DNA from: Sneathiella glossodoripedis JCM 23214
Lineage (GTDB): Bacteria > Pseudomonadota > Alphaproteobacteria > Sneathiellales > Sneathiellaceae
Length of the DNA: 64,000 nt
Assembly (NCBI RefSeq): GCF_000616095.1
Contig: NZ_BAMS01000005.1
Span: 102,015-166,014, forward strand
Direction of reading: 5' to 3'
Part shown: in pieces, positions 9,785 through 19,909 of the stretch
How the letters are laid out: every line of letters begins with the position of its first letter
Position numbering within the stretch: the first letter of the stretch is position 1
The notes under the pieces: generated by a model
What the model was told of the DNA's origin: nothing
Database searches by the model: none
What the model saw: only the letters and a program-made list of their open reading frames with translations
Program-made: the position numbers and the translations under genes

Positions 9785-11391
9785 TTACATTCTAAAGAGG
9801 CCAAACTTCGTTGGCTCAATTGGGGCATTTAGTGACGCGGAAATAGCTAGGCCTAAAACCTTGCGACTTTGGGCTGGATCCAGAATGCCATCATCCCACA
9901 ATCGCGCGCTTGAGAAATAAGGATGGCCTTCCTTTTCATATTGTGCTTCGACGGGAGCTTTGAATGCCGCTTCTTCCTCCGCGCTCCATGTTTCACCGCG
10001 TGCTTCCATGCCATCGCGTTTTACAGTCGCCAGAACGGCAGCGGCCTGCGGGCCACCCATCACAGATATCCGTGAATTTGGCCACATCCATAACATCCTC
10101 GGGCTATAGGCTCTACCGCACATTCCATAGTTACCAGCTCCGAAGGAACCACCGAAAATCATCGTGAATTTTGGCACCTTGGCTGTCGCAACCGCTGTTA
10201 CCAACTTGGCACCATCTTTCGCAATACCACCACTCTCATATTTCTGACCAACCATAAACCCGGTAATATTCTGCAAAAACACAAGCGGTATATTTCGTTG
10301 GCAGCACAGTTCAATGAAGTGAGCGCCTTAACTGAACTCTCCGAAAACAAGATACCGTTATTTGCAACGATACCGACAGGATATCCATGGATATGTGCGA
10401 AACCTGTCACCAACGATGTTCCGTAAAGTTTCTTAAATTCATCAAACTCCGAACCATCAACAATTCGGGCAATGACTTCGCGTACATCAAATGGCTGTCT
10501 GGTATCCTGCGGAATTAGGCCGTACAGCTCCTTCGGATCATAAAGTGGAGCTACCGGCTTTTTAATGTCCAGTGGCATCGATTTAGGGCGATTCAGATTA
10601 GCAACTATATCCCTCGCAATCTGCAAAGCATGCAAATCATTTTCCGCATAGTGATCCGTAACACCAGAGGTGCGGGAATGCACATCTGCACCTCCCAAAT
10701 CCTCTGCAGATACGACCTCTCCTGTAGCTGCTTTCACAAGAGGTGGGCCTGCCAGAAATATAGTGCCCTGGTTGCGAACAATCACACTCTCATCAGACAT
10801 GGCAGGTACATATGCTCCGCCAGCCGTGCATGAGCCCATTACAACTGCAATTTGCGGAATGCCCTTTGCGGACATATTCGCCTGATTATAGAAAATGCGG
10901 CCGAAATGATCCCTGTCAGGAAACACGTCCTGCTGATTGGGCAGGTTCGCGCCTCCGCTATCAACAAGATATATACAAGGCAGGTTATTTTGTTCCGCAA
11001 CTTCCTGAGCCCGCAAATGCTTCTTGACCGTCATAGGGTAATAAGTTCCCCCTTTTACAGTCGCGTCATTGCAAACAATCACACATTCGCGTCCTGAAAC
11101 ACGGCCAATACCTGTTATAATACCTGCGGAATTAATATCACCGCCATACATGTCCCAAGCGGCCATCTGATTTAGCTCAAGAAATGGCGCACCCGGATCC
11201 AGTAATTTGCGAACCCGTTCACGCGGAAGCAGCTTTCCTCGGGAAAGATGTTTTTCTCTGGCTCTTTCTCCGCCGCCCATTTTTACGCGGGAGACTTTTT
11301 CCTTTAAATCGTCAACCAAAGACTGCATATGGGCGGCATTCGCCTTATACTCATCGCTTCGGGTGTTAAGATTGCTTTTTAAAACAGGCAT
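9785..11391 (-). CDS. liuB: Methylcrotonoyl-CoA carboxylase beta subunit (frameshifted)
   Basis: The carboxyltransferase subunit of 3-methylcrotonyl-CoA carboxylase. The N-terminal piece ('[20 protein letters not shown]', '[16 protein letters not shown]', '[16 protein letters not shown]') runs in frame to 'LFSESSVKA', then goes out of frame. The C-terminal piece contains '[15 protein letters not shown]' and '[20 protein letters not shown]'. Inserting one G next to c10324 gives '[20 protein letters not shown]', exactly what the family needs, and a 535-residue protein of normal length. It is first in the operon; the promoter should lie in 11392-11538, shared with the divergent SDR gene. Start is ATG at 11391 with AGGA 11 nt upstream. 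Confidence 0.9.
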
Positions 11392-11538
11392 TTACGCAAA
11401 ATTCCTTTTGGCAAAATTTAAGCTCACCCTCTGACAGATTGCAGAGTTGGCAGAGCTGAAGTTGATCATTCGCTTGGCGCATTCAACGCTATGTGCTAGG
11501 GCTGAACGCACACAAAAAAGAAAACAAGGGAGCCAAGA
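11392..11538. promoter_or_regulatory. Divergent promoter region between liuB and SDR gene
   Basis: 147 nt separating two divergently transcribed genes. The SDR side ends in a good ribosome binding site (AAGGGAGCC, 6 nt before ATG 11539). No convincing operator palindrome was found by eye. Confidence 0.5.
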
Positions 11539-12321
11539 ATGGCCTATAAAGCATTTGATTTGACCGGCAAGGTCGCACTCATCACAGGTGGCAACGGAGG
11601 GATCGGACTGGGAATGGGTAAGGCCATTGCTGAAGCCGGTGGAGATGTCTGCATTTGGGGAACAAATGCCGATAAAAATGCCGCTGCGGTTGAGGAACTT
11701 AAAAAATCCGGAACCAAGGTGAGCAGTCTGATTTGCGATGTCAGCAATCAACAACAGGTTCAAGACTGCTTTGGTGAAACTCTCAAGCAATTTGGCCGTG
11801 TTGACGGCTGTTTTGCGAATGCTGGTATATCGTCCAAAGGCACCAAATTTACTGACATCGAAGATGCTGAATGGCAGAAAATTATGGGCATTAACATGGA
11901 CGGAGCGTTTTATACCATGCAGGAAGCTGCCAGGCATATGGTCGAGCGCGCTGAAAATGGCGACCCGGGTGGACGCCTTGTAGGCACTGCCAGTCTGGCT
12001 GCGGTTTCCGGAGCGGCCCGCAACGAACACTATGCTGCGACCAAAGGTGGGTTGATCTCCATGATCCGGGCGCTGTCGGTTGAGCTGGCAGGCAAAGGCA
12101 TCACGGCTAATGCCATCCTTCCCGGCTGGATAGAAACCGCGATGACCGAAGCCTCTTTCAACTGGGAAAAATTTGCGAGCAACGTGAAACCACGTATTCC
12201 GGCTCGCCGCTGGGGCAATCCGGAAGACTTCGGAGGTATTGCTGTCTATATCATGTCTGACGCCAGCTCTTACCATACGGGTGACACTTTCCTCATTGAT
12301 GGTGGATATTTCCTATTTTAA
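11539..12321 (+). CDS. Short-chain dehydrogenase/reductase (SDR) family protein
   Basis: A 260-residue classical SDR. It has the glycine-rich NAD(P) loop 'GGNGGIGLGMG' (residues 17-27), 'NAG' at 94-96, and the catalytic Tyr165-x3-Lys169 ('YAATK'). The C-terminus 'DTFLIDGGYFLF' is the usual SDR ending. The substrate is unknown; its position inside the leucine/acyl-CoA degradation block suggests a hydroxyacyl or related substrate, but this is only contextual. Transcribed opposite to its neighbours and followed by a strong hairpin. Confidence 0.88.
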   Translation: MAYKAFDLTGKVALITGGNGGIGLGMGKAIAEAGGDVCIWGTNADKNAAAVEELKKSGTKVSSLICDVSNQQQVQDCFGETLKQFGRVDGCFANAGISSKGTKFTDIEDAEWQKIMGINMDGAFYTMQEAARHMVERAENGDPGGRLVGTASLAAVSGAARNEHYAATKGGLISMIRALSVELAGKGITANAILPGWIETAMTEASFNWEKFASNVKPRIPARRWGNPEDFGGIAVYIMSDASSYHTGDTFLIDGGYFLF

Positions 12322-12329
12322 ACCACGAA

Positions 12330-12357
12330 ACATGGCCCCGTGTTTTCGGGGCCATGT
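12330..12357 (+). terminator. Intrinsic terminator after SDR gene (bidirectional)
   Basis: Perfect 11-bp stem ACATGGCCCCG / CGGGGCCATGT around loop TGTTTT, 8 nt after the SDR stop and just before the convergent isomerase gene's stop. The U tract on the plus side is weak (CTTAATTC). Confidence 0.75.
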
Positions 12358-12358
12358 C

Positions 12359-12976
12359 TTAATTCGATTGACCAGATTTATATGCTAAATACTGATCGAT
12401 ATGCGCAATACGATCAGCACCCCAAAATACTTGTTCACCAACCTTGAACCACGGTACACCAAAACATCCGCTTTCCACAGCATCTGTGGTTGCTGAGATT
12501 ACAGCAGATTTTGCCTCCGCATCATCGGCTGCAGCGATCACTTCATCCATTGACACACCTAACGAACCCGCAAGCTCGGAAAGATGCTCAGGCGCAGTTA
12601 TTTCGCGGCTTTCAGCCCATAACTGTCGGCTTACTCCCCGGGCGAACTCTTTCGCCTTTTCAGGATCACTTCTGTTAATTCGGTAAAATACTAATCTTGC
12701 CAGTTTGGCGTCGACAGGGAACACAGCAGGTTTCGCCATTGGCAATCCAGCCATACGGGCCGAACGACTACTGTCCATGTTAATATAATTCATTTTTTGT
12801 GGAATTGACGCGGGACCAACATTTTGAGCGCCAATAGCTTTCCATACATGACCGAGGGAAATCGGTCGCCAAATCGCCTCGACACCATTTCTTTGTGCGA
12901 CTTCCCCGATTTGATTTACAGCTATGTAGTTATAGGGTGACGAGAATTCAACAAAAAATTCGATAGCTTTACCCAT
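12359..12976 (-). CDS. DsbA-family 2-hydroxychromene-2-carboxylate isomerase-like protein
   Basis: A 205-residue thioredoxin-fold protein of the HCCA isomerase / kappa-GST group. The N-terminal active-site segment 'EFSSPYNYIA' has Ser where DsbA has Cys, as in HCCA isomerases, and the C-terminal 'GCFGVPWFKVGEQVFWGADR' is the cis-Pro region. Family members are glutathione-dependent isomerases of aromatic catabolism or general kappa-class GSTs. Here it follows the acyl-CoA dehydrogenase gene by 21 nt, so it may act on a CoA or aldehyde intermediate of the surrounding pathway; the true substrate is not evident. Confidence 0.85.
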   Translation of the reverse strand: MGKAIEFFVEFSSPYNYIAVNQIGEVAQRNGVEAIWRPISLGHVWKAIGAQNVGPASIPQKMNYINMDSSRSARMAGLPMAKPAVFPVDAKLARLVFYRINRSDPEKAKEFARGVSRQLWAESREITAPEHLSELAGSLGVSMDEVIAAADDAEAKSAVISATTDAVESGCFGVPWFKVGEQVFWGADRIAHIDQYLAYKSGQSN

Positions 12977-12997
12977 AAGTTCCTCCCCTTATTATTT

Positions 12998-14130
12998 TTA
13001 TGCTGCCAAATTTCTGGCTATTACCATTTTCTGGATATCGGACGTACCTTCATAAATCTGACAAACGCGAACGTCCCGATAAATTTTTTCTACGGGATAA
13101 TCCGCGATAAATCCGTTTCCACCCAGAGTCTGTATCGCAGCTGAACAAACCTCTTCTGCCATTTCTGACGCAAAAAGTTTCGCCATACTTGCCTCTGTCA
13201 GGCATGGAATGCCAGCATCTTTCAAAGACGCTGCATGTATGACCATTTGCCGTGCTACTTCGACCTTTGTTGCCATATCAGCAAGGCGAAAACCAACCGC
13301 CTGATGCTCAATGATTGGCTTATCAAACGAATTACGCTCTTTCGCATATTCGATGGCATAATTAAGTGCAGCGGCAGCCATACCGACGCTTTGAGCACCA
13401 ATTCCAATGCGACCTGTTTCCAGATTTGCAAGAGCAATTTTATACCCAGCGCCTTCTGCACCCAACATGTTTGACGCCGGAACGCGAACATCTTCGAAAG
13501 TTATCTGGCAGGTATCAGACGCTTTCTGCCCAAGCTTTTTCTCTACAGAAGCGACCCGGTAACCTTCGCTATCTGTCGGTACAATAAAGCAACTTATTCC
13601 TTTTTTGCCGGCGGCTGGATCTGTAACAGCAAAGACAAGCGCTACACCGCCAATTTTCCCTGAGGTAATAAATTGCTTCGTGCCGCTAATGATGAAATCA
13701 TCTCCATCCCGAACGGCTCTGGTTTTTAACGCCGAAGCATCTGATCCCGCTTGCGGTTCAGTCAGGCAGAAAGCTCCGATCATCTCCCTTTGGCCAGTGA
13801 CGTAAGGTAGGTTTGCTTCTGCTCCTCAGTCCCATCTTTTAGCAATGCCGCGCAACATGGCGAATTATTTACACTCATGACAGTGGAAATAGCACCGTCA
13901 CCGCCAGCTATCTCCATCAACGCCAGTGCATAAGATACAAAATCTGTTCCAGCTCCGCCATAAGCTTCCGGGACAGTCATACCCATCAAACCAAGAGCAC
14001 CCATTTCATCAAAAACTTCGCGCGGAACGGCTTCCGCCTGTTCCCACGCCATCGTATCTGGCGCCAGACGTTTGGTGGCAAAGTCCCGCGCCATATCACG
14101 GATCATTGTCTGTTCTTCACTCAGGATCAT
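12998..14130 (-). CDS. Acyl-CoA dehydrogenase (short/branched-chain type; frameshifted)
   Basis: FAD-dependent acyl-CoA dehydrogenase in two frames. The N-terminal 116 residues ('[18 protein letters not shown]') end at '...LTSLAKG', and the rest starts '[18 protein letters not shown]'. One extra G in the GGG at 13786-13788 gives '[20 protein letters not shown]', restoring a 377-residue protein. The C-terminal '[11 protein letters not shown]' holds the catalytic Glu in the position used by short-chain and 2-methyl-branched acyl-CoA dehydrogenases, unlike the isovaleryl-CoA dehydrogenase encoded at 15.4-16.6 kb. Likely substrates are butyryl- or 2-methylacyl-CoAs. In an operon with the thiolase gene upstream. 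Confidence 0.88.
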
Positions 14131-14158
14131 ATTTCTGTCCTCACGTCTGGCATTGGAT

Positions 14159-15346
14159 TTAATTTACAAGTTCAACTGCCATTGCAGTCGCTTCGCCGCC
14201 ACCGATACAAAGTGCCGCAACGCCTTTTGTCTTGCCATATTTTTTAAGGGCATTCAAAAGCGTAACAACAATCCTCGCACCGGATGCTCCAACTGGATGA
14301 CCAAGCGCACAGGCTCCCCCGTGAACATTCACTTTTGCATGATCCAGACCCAAATCCTTAATCGCCGCCATAGCAACCACAGCAAATGCCTCGTTAATCT
14401 CGAATAGATCAACGTCATCATTTGTCCAAGAAACCTTGTCCATAACTTTACGGATGGCATCGATGGGTGCCAGTGTAAATTCTGATGGTTTACGGGCATG
14501 AGTTGAATGAGCGAGAAATCTTGCGATCGGCTTCAATCCACGCTTTTCAGCTTCAGACTGACGCATCATTACCAATGCGGCACCACCATCAGAAATTGAA
14601 GAAGCATTGGCGGCTGTGACAGTTCCATCTTTGGCAAATGCAGGACGCAAAGTCGGTATTTTGTCCGGATTTCCTTTGAGAGCCTGCTCATCTTTATCAA
14701 CGACTATGTCGCCTTTTCTTGATTTAACAGTGACCGGCGCGATTTCATCAGCAAAGCTGCCGTCTTCCGTCGCTTTTTTTGCACGGTTAAGGCTTTCGAT
14801 TGCATAGGCATCCTGTGCTTCGCGTGTAAACTGGTAAAGACCTGCAGTCTCCTCAGCAAAAGAGCCCATCAGGCGGCCTTCTTCATAGGCATCTTCCAAT
14901 CCATCCAAGAACATGTGGTCTTTGACCTCTCCGTGTCCCAACCTAAGTCCACCACGAACTTTGGGCAGGATATATGGCGCGTTTGTCATGCTCTCAAACC
15001 CACCAGCAACCATCACGTTCGCACTGCCCGCTGCAATGGCGTCATGTGCGTACATGGCCGCGCGCATTCCAGATCCACACATCTTGTTGACAGTTGTACA
15101 TCCCACATTATCAGGAATTCCAGCCCCGAACGAAGCTTGCCTCGCAGGTGCCTGACCGAGTCCAGCAGGCAGAACACAGCCCATAACAACTTCGTCGATA
15201 TCCGCGCCAGATACACCAGCACGTTTCATCGCTTCTTCAATCGCTACTGCGCCCAGTTCTGGCGCTTTAACTTCCGCCAGGTCACCTTGAAAGCCACCCA
15301 TTGGGGTTCGCGCCATACCAACGATTACAATTGGATCATTACTCAT
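14159..15346 (-). CDS. Acetyl-CoA C-acyltransferase (thiolase)
   Basis: Thiolase II-type enzyme of 395 residues from ATG 15346 (MSNDPIVIVG); an upstream in-frame TTG/ATG is less likely. Catalytic Cys90 sits in 'VNKMCGSGMRA', the active-site His in 'GGACALGHPVGASGAR', and the second Cys in 'ALCIGGGEA'. It condenses or cleaves acetoacetyl-CoA or 3-ketoacyl-CoA. Placed between two acyl-CoA dehydrogenases, it fits acetoacetyl-CoA or 2-methylacetoacetyl-CoA thiolysis in branched-chain amino acid breakdown. It could also be the missing 3-oxoadipyl-CoA thiolase for the nearby pca pathway, but nothing in the sequence shows that. Confidence 0.92.
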   Translation of the reverse strand: MSNDPIVIVGMARTPMGGFQGDLAEVKAPELGAVAIEEAMKRAGVSGADIDEVVMGCVLPAGLGQAPARQASFGAGIPDNVGCTTVNKMCGSGMRAAMYAHDAIAAGSANVMVAGGFESMTNAPYILPKVRGGLRLGHGEVKDHMFLDGLEDAYEEGRLMGSFAEETAGLYQFTREAQDAYAIESLNRAKKATEDGSFADEIAPVTVKSRKGDIVVDKDEQALKGNPDKIPTLRPAFAKDGTVTAANASSISDGGAALVMMRQSEAEKRGLKPIARFLAHSTHARKPSEFTLAPIDAIRKVMDKVSWTNDDVDLFEINEAFAVVAMAAIKDLGLDHAKVNVHGGACALGHPVGASGARIVVTLLNALKKYGKTKGVAALCIGGGEATAMAVELVN

Positions 15347-15397
15347 TTTAGTCTCCATACCAGCCAAAAAGCCCGCTGGCTATTTATCATGTTTTAC

Positions 15398-16570
15398 TTA
15401 AGCGGTTTCGTTGAATAGTTCGCGGCCAATCAGCATACGTCTGATTTCACTGGTGCCTGCACCAATTTCATAAAGCTTCGCATCCCGAAGCAGACGGCCC
15501 GTAGGATACTCGTTGATATAGCCGTTACCGCCCAGCGCCTGAATAGCTTCAAGAGCCATCCATGTCGCTTTTTCCGCCGCATATAAAATCACACCTGCTG
15601 CATCTTTACGCGCGGTCTCACCCCTGTCGCACGCTTTTGCCACAGTATAAACATAGGCTTTACATGCGTTCATTGTTGAATACATGTCAGCAATCTTGCC
15701 CTGCATCAATTGGAACTCTCCGATTGGTTTGCCGAACTGCTCACGCTCATGCACATAAGGAATAACCACATCCATGCAGGCATCCATAATCCCGAGTGGC
15801 CCCGCGGAGAGAACAACTCTTTCATAATCCAGACCACTCATGAGCACACGGACACCTTCGTTAAGGGGGCCCAGAATATTTTCCTCAGGAACTTCGCAAT
15901 CTTCAAAGACAAGTTCACATGTGTTGGAGCCTCGCATACCAAGCTTATCAAGCTTCTGAGCAGTCGAAAAACCTTTGAAACCCTTTTCAATTATGAACGC
16001 GGTTATACCCCGCGGACCTGCGTCAGGTTCGGTCTTTGCGTAAACAACAAGCACATCCGCGTCTGGCCCATTGGTAATCCAGAATTTATTGCCGTTAAGA
16101 ATGTAACGGTCACCTTTTTTGGTTGCTTTGAGCTTCATGGAAACAACATCTGAACCTGCACCCGGCTCACTCATAGCAAGGGAGCCAACATGTTCACCAG
16201 AAATCAGCTTGGGGAGATATTTGTGTTTTTGTTCCTCAGTGCCATTGCGACGGATTTGGTTCACACACAAATTGGAATGTGCCCCGTAAGACAATCCAAC
16301 AGAAGCGGAAGCCCTGCTAATCTCCTCAACCGCTACACAATGCTCAAGATACCCAAGGCCTGAGCCACCATATTCTTCTTCAACGGTAATACCCAGCAGC
16401 CCCAAATCTCCCATTTTTTTCCAGAGATCTGCGGGGAATTCATTAGTATGATCAATATCAGCGGCCCGCGGCGCGATTTCAGTCGATGCGAAATTCGCCA
16501 CAGTATCCCTGAGCATGTCCGCTGTTTCACCCAGATCAAAATTAAGGCTTGGATAGTGCGTATATGACAT
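15398..16570 (-). CDS. liuA: Isovaleryl-CoA dehydrogenase
   Basis: Oxidises isovaleryl-CoA to 3-methylcrotonyl-CoA in leucine catabolism, passing electrons to ETF. The 390-residue protein has '[10 protein letters not shown]' (FAD/acyl-CoA dehydrogenase signature 1), '[13 protein letters not shown]' (signature 2), and the internal 'GLDYERV' segment whose Glu is the catalytic base specific to isovaleryl-CoA dehydrogenases. The C-terminal position has '[11 protein letters not shown]' with no Glu before GTS, as expected. Sits upstream of the thiolase gene and downstream of two thioesterase genes on the same strand. Confidence 0.95.
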   Translation of the reverse strand: MSYTHYPSLNFDLGETADMLRDTVANFASTEIAPRAADIDHTNEFPADLWKKMGDLGLLGITVEEEYGGSGLGYLEHCVAVEEISRASASVGLSYGAHSNLCVNQIRRNGTEEQKHKYLPKLISGEHVGSLAMSEPGAGSDVVSMKLKATKKGDRYILNGNKFWITNGPDADVLVVYAKTEPDAGPRGITAFIIEKGFKGFSTAQKLDKLGMRGSNTCELVFEDCEVPEENILGPLNEGVRVLMSGLDYERVVLSAGPLGIMDACMDVVIPYVHEREQFGKPIGEFQLMQGKIADMYSTMNACKAYVYTVAKACDRGETARKDAAGVILYAAEKATWMALEAIQALGGNGYINEYPTGRLLRDAKLYEIGAGTSEIRRMLIGRELFNETA

Positions 16571-16593
16571 TGAAATTCCTTTTCCTTGTCCAG

Positions 16594-17043
16594 TTATACC
16601 GTGATCAAAGTGGCCAGCACAGTCGCGACATGCCGCTCGCCAGATGTAGTAATGCTAAATAAATCGGCTTCAGCAACAACCAAGGTGCGCCCCGATTTAA
16701 TTATATGTGATTTTGCCAGTAACCTGTGTCCACAGGCCGGCTGAAAGTTGTTAAACTTATATTCCGCAGTTTTAAATTCGGCGTTATCCCCGACTATTGT
16801 GCCCGCAGCCAAATCCAATGCGACCGATGCTGTTGAAGCGAGCACTCCTTCGTGAAAACAACCGTCCCTGTCAGACAACTGATCGCCATAGGCTAAAGAA
16901 ACATTTACATTCCCCGGCGAAACAATCTCTATTTCAACTCCCAAGCTTTGAGCAAAACCGCTCCCGTTCAGGCGTGCCTCTACCAATCGGCGCATATGCG
17001 GGTCAGCTACAGCAGTTTTATTTTCCATCAACTGCAACTCCAT
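16594..17043 (-). CDS. PaaI-family (hotdog) thioesterase, downstream paralogue
   Basis: A 149-residue hotdog-fold protein with '[24 protein letters not shown]' corresponding to the PaaI active-site helix, and a C-terminal strand '[12 protein letters not shown]'. It overlaps the preceding thioesterase gene; two starts are possible (ATG 17043 with AAGG, or ATG 17028 with GGAG). Likely hydrolyses acyl-CoAs that accumulate in the adjacent pathway. Substrate unknown. Confidence 0.82.
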   Translation of the reverse strand: MELQLMENKTAVADPHMRRLVEARLNGSGFAQSLGVEIEIVSPGNVNVSLAYGDQLSDRDGCFHEGVLASTASVALDLAAGTIVGDNAEFKTAEYKFNNFQPACGHRLLAKSHIIKSGRTLVVAEADLFSITTSGERHVATVLATLITV

Positions 17044-17488
17044 CAGATTTGCCTTGAAGACACATCATGGTGAATAGTCCGGTCAGGCACAGCTTTTCCT
17101 TCCCATTATCAATTGAAAACGCCTCTGCCTTCACGTGATATAGCTTGTCCCCTTCACTTATAACAGTTCCAACCGCTTTCAACATTTGACCATTCGCAGG
17201 GTTCAAAAAATTGGTTTTCAAATCTACGGTTAAAACCGTGCTTGAGGGCGGAAACAAAGAATAAGCGGCATAACCTGCGGCCGAGTCTGCGAGGGAGACA
17301 ACAAGTCCACCATGAAAAAAGCCATGCTGTTGCGTAAGCTCTGTCATGCGCACCGTTTTCAGCTCACATACACCTGGTGCCAAAGCTGTCATTTCAGCAT
17401 TGACATGAGCCATAAAGGGTTGGCGCGCAAAACTATCACGCACCACAGCTTCGAAATCAGGGTTTTTCGCCTGAAACTTTTCCACCAC
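17018..17488 (-). CDS. PaaI-family (hotdog) thioesterase, upstream paralogue
   Basis: A 156-residue hotdog thioesterase: 'QQHGFFHGGLVVSLADSAAGYAA' is the classic PaaI HGG-x-D active-site block and 'AVGTVISEGDKLYHVKAEAF' the following strands. Start is GTG at 17488 (AGG 10 nt upstream). First gene of the run into liuA and divergent from the LysR regulator at 17586, which may control it. Confidence 0.87.
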   Translation of the reverse strand: MVEKFQAKNPDFEAVVRDSFARQPFMAHVNAEMTALAPGVCELKTVRMTELTQQHGFFHGGLVVSLADSAAGYAAYSLFPPSSTVLTVDLKTNFLNPANGQMLKAVGTVISEGDKLYHVKAEAFSIDNGKEKLCLTGLFTMMCLQGKSDGVAVDGK

Positions 17489-17562
17489 TTCACACCTGTT
17501 TGTTTATTTTTGAAAATTATAGAAATTTTGCGAATATAGATAAAATCATTTATTTCGATAAA

Positions 17563-17585
17563 AACAATTGATAATATCTATTGTT
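17563..17585. promoter_or_regulatory. Candidate LysR operator (AACAAT-N11-ATTGTT)
   Basis: A 6-bp inverted repeat separated by 11 nt, fitting the T-N11-A LysR box, in the 97-nt gap between the LysR gene and the divergent thioesterase gene. Its last base touches the regulator's ATG at 17586, which suggests autorepression. Confidence 0.6.
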
Positions 17586-18485
17586 ATGGATTTATACCAA
17601 CTCAGATATTTTCTGGCCCTCGTTGAAACGCATAATTTTTCTCGCGCAGCGGAGCGTGCGTTTGTCAGCCAGCCAACATTGTCAGCGGGCATTAAAAAGC
17701 TTGAGACGGAACTCGGGGTTACGCTGTTCCACCGGAGCAAAAAGCACATTTCCCTAACAGAAGCCGGGAATAAATTCCTGCCACGCGCCCGATCAATTAT
17801 CTATGAATGCAATGCTGCAAAACAGGAAGCTGCGGGTACTGCCCAGTCTACCCGCTTACAAATTGGCCTCCACCGGGTCCTACCCATCGAACATGTAGCC
17901 AATCTGCTGGCTGACTTTCAGAAAACTTATCCAGATACCCAAATAGCACTGAAAGAAGGGTCTTCTGAAACGCTTGAAGGGCTCTTGAGTGATGGCCGAA
18001 TAAATGTCGCAATTTCAACCCCAACCCAGACAGAATCAGGCTACAGATTTGAAAGACTCTTTACCAGCAAGTGCTTGTTAGCTGTTTCGAAACGCCACTC
18101 ATTCGCTACAAAAAACAGTATTGATCTATCTCAGTTGGATCGGATGGATTTTATCCATAGAAGTCACTGCATTACAGAAACCGAAGTAACCCGCGCCTTC
18201 TCACGCGCCAGCATACGGCCTCATATTGTTTTGCGAACAGACGAAGACGAAAAGGCAAGAGCTCTTGTCTCGAAAGGGCTGGGCTTTTGTATGATGCTTG
18301 ATGTTCTTCTAACGAGCGAAATTACGTTTTTACCAGTCAATGGTCTGAATATTTCACGCCAATTTGGACTGATCTGGCAGGATAGCGCAAAAAACGAACT
18401 GGCTGATGCTTTTCGCCTGTTTGCAGCCAGCCATAACTGGATCAATCGAAGCTCAGAACCCGCAAATCTCGAATGGGCGAGATAA
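17586..18485 (+). CDS. LysR-family transcriptional regulator
   Basis: A 300-residue LysR regulator. The winged helix-turn-helix spans residues 1-60 ('MDLYQLRYFLALVETHNFSR', 'QPTLSAGIKKLETELGVTLF'); the rest is the two-lobed co-inducer domain. Start is ATG 17586; no Shine-Dalgarno sequence precedes it. Divergent from a thioesterase gene leading into the isovaleryl-CoA/leucine block, so that block is the likely target. The inducer is unknown. Its last codons lie 7 nt from the convergent mgtE stop. Confidence 0.88.
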   Translation: MDLYQLRYFLALVETHNFSRAAERAFVSQPTLSAGIKKLETELGVTLFHRSKKHISLTEAGNKFLPRARSIIYECNAAKQEAAGTAQSTRLQIGLHRVLPIEHVANLLADFQKTYPDTQIALKEGSSETLEGLLSDGRINVAISTPTQTESGYRFERLFTSKCLLAVSKRHSFATKNSIDLSQLDRMDFIHRSHCITETEVTRAFSRASIRPHIVLRTDEDEKARALVSKGLGFCMMLDVLLTSEITFLPVNGLNISRQFGLIWQDSAKNELADAFRLFAASHNWINRSSEPANLEWAR

Positions 18486-18492
18486 CCACATT

Positions 18493-19901
18493 CTAAAGCA
18501 GAACGATTGACGCCAAACCGAGAAAAGCAACAAAACCAACGATATCAGTAATAGTGGTCACAAATACGCTTGAGGCAACAGCCGGATCAACTCCGTAACG
18601 ATCCAAGGTCAGGGGAATTAACATCCCGGAAATTCCAGCAACCACCATGTTCACAATCATGGCAAGCGCAATTACCCAGCCAATGGTCGGATCGGAGAAC
18701 CAGACCCAAGAGATAAGTCCGATTAAAATGGCGAACGCGGAGCATTCAAGAATGCAACCAATGTCTCCTTGCCCAATATTCGGTGCATATTGCTCGCAGT
18801 CAATTCTTTGGTCGCCAACGCGCGTACAGCAACCGTCAGGGTTTGCGTTCCGGCATTCCCTCCCATGCTGGCGACGATTGGCATCAGAACCGCCAGCGCA
18901 ATCACTTTTTCAAGCGTCGCGTCAAAAAAGCTAATAGCCACTGACGCTAAAATCGCTGTAAACAAATTCACCAAAAGCCAGGTAAAACGGGTTCTGGTTG
19001 TATCCATGAAAGAGCCAAAAAGATCATCTTCACCGACACCACCCAGCCTGAGGATATCCTCCTCCGCCTCTTCGGCAATGACGTCAACAATATCGTCAAT
19101 CGTAATAACACCGATTAAAGCACCATTATCATTAACCACTGCTGCTGAGGATAACCGGTATTGCTTAAATAAATAGGCGACCTCTTCCTGATCCATGTCG
19201 ACATCGATCAGCTTTTGCTCCCGGTTCATGATATCGCTAACAGGGACGTGCCGGCGACTGCGCATAGCATGATCAAGCGGGATGGTTCCAATTGGGTGAT
19301 GGCGTGGATCTACAACAAAAATTTCATAGAATTCAGTTGGCAAATCATCCGTTTCGCGCATGTAATCAATCATCTGCCCTATATCCCAATATTCCGGGAC
19401 GGCGATGAAACCGCGCTGCATCAATCGGCCGGCAGTATCCTCTTCATACCCAAGGCCTTCTTCGATAACCAGACGATCTTCAGTAGAAAGCTCACTGAGA
19501 ACTTCCCGCTGCTCTTCATCCTCCAAGTCCTGAAGAACTTCAATGGCGTCTTCGACCTCAAGCTCATTTACTAGCTCCGCGATCTCCGTCGCGTTCATCT
19601 CTTCAACCAGATCTTCACGAACAGCTTCGTCAAGATCGGTGTACACATCCGCTTCAATGAGATCGTCTGCAACTTCAATGAGCTGAGTACGGTGTTTCGG
19701 TTTCAGATATTCAATCAGGTCAGCAATATCAGCTGAGTGCAATTCCCCGATATAATCCCGAACCGCCTCTTTATTCTCTGCGTCCAGCGCCTCACGTATG
19801 AGCTGAACCGTCTCGTCCGCAAGGCCGTAGGAGCCCGCCTCCTCTTCGCGGACAACGGTTGGGGTTTCTTCGATTTTTTCCTGTTCAGAAGTTTCTGGCA
19901 T
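18493..19901 (-). CDS. mgtE: Magnesium transporter MgtE (frameshifted near C-terminus)
   Basis: MgtE channel for Mg2+ uptake. Order: cytoplasmic N domain rich in acidic helices (to about residue 150), two CBS domains ('IAVPEYWDIGQMIDYM', 'VVNDNGALIGVITIDDIVDV'), a plug helix, then the membrane domain ('MPIVASMGGNAGTQTLTVAVRAL'). As read, the frame ends early at 18723 after 'LVAFLNAPRSPF'. Shifting by one base near 18739-18742 gives 'AILIGLISWVWFSDPTIGWV', 'VAGISGMLIPLTL' and 'ASSVFVTTITDIVGFVAF', the last transmembrane helices of MgtE, ending at TAG 18493. The corrected length is 469 residues, normal for the family. Confidence 0.9.
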
Positions 19902-19909
19902 GAGAAACC

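Noticed and set aside
11392..12276. 294-residue open frame antisense to the SDR gene
   Set aside because: It mirrors the SDR gene, whose NAD loop and YxxxK are clear; the antisense product has no recognisable domain and no ribosome binding site.
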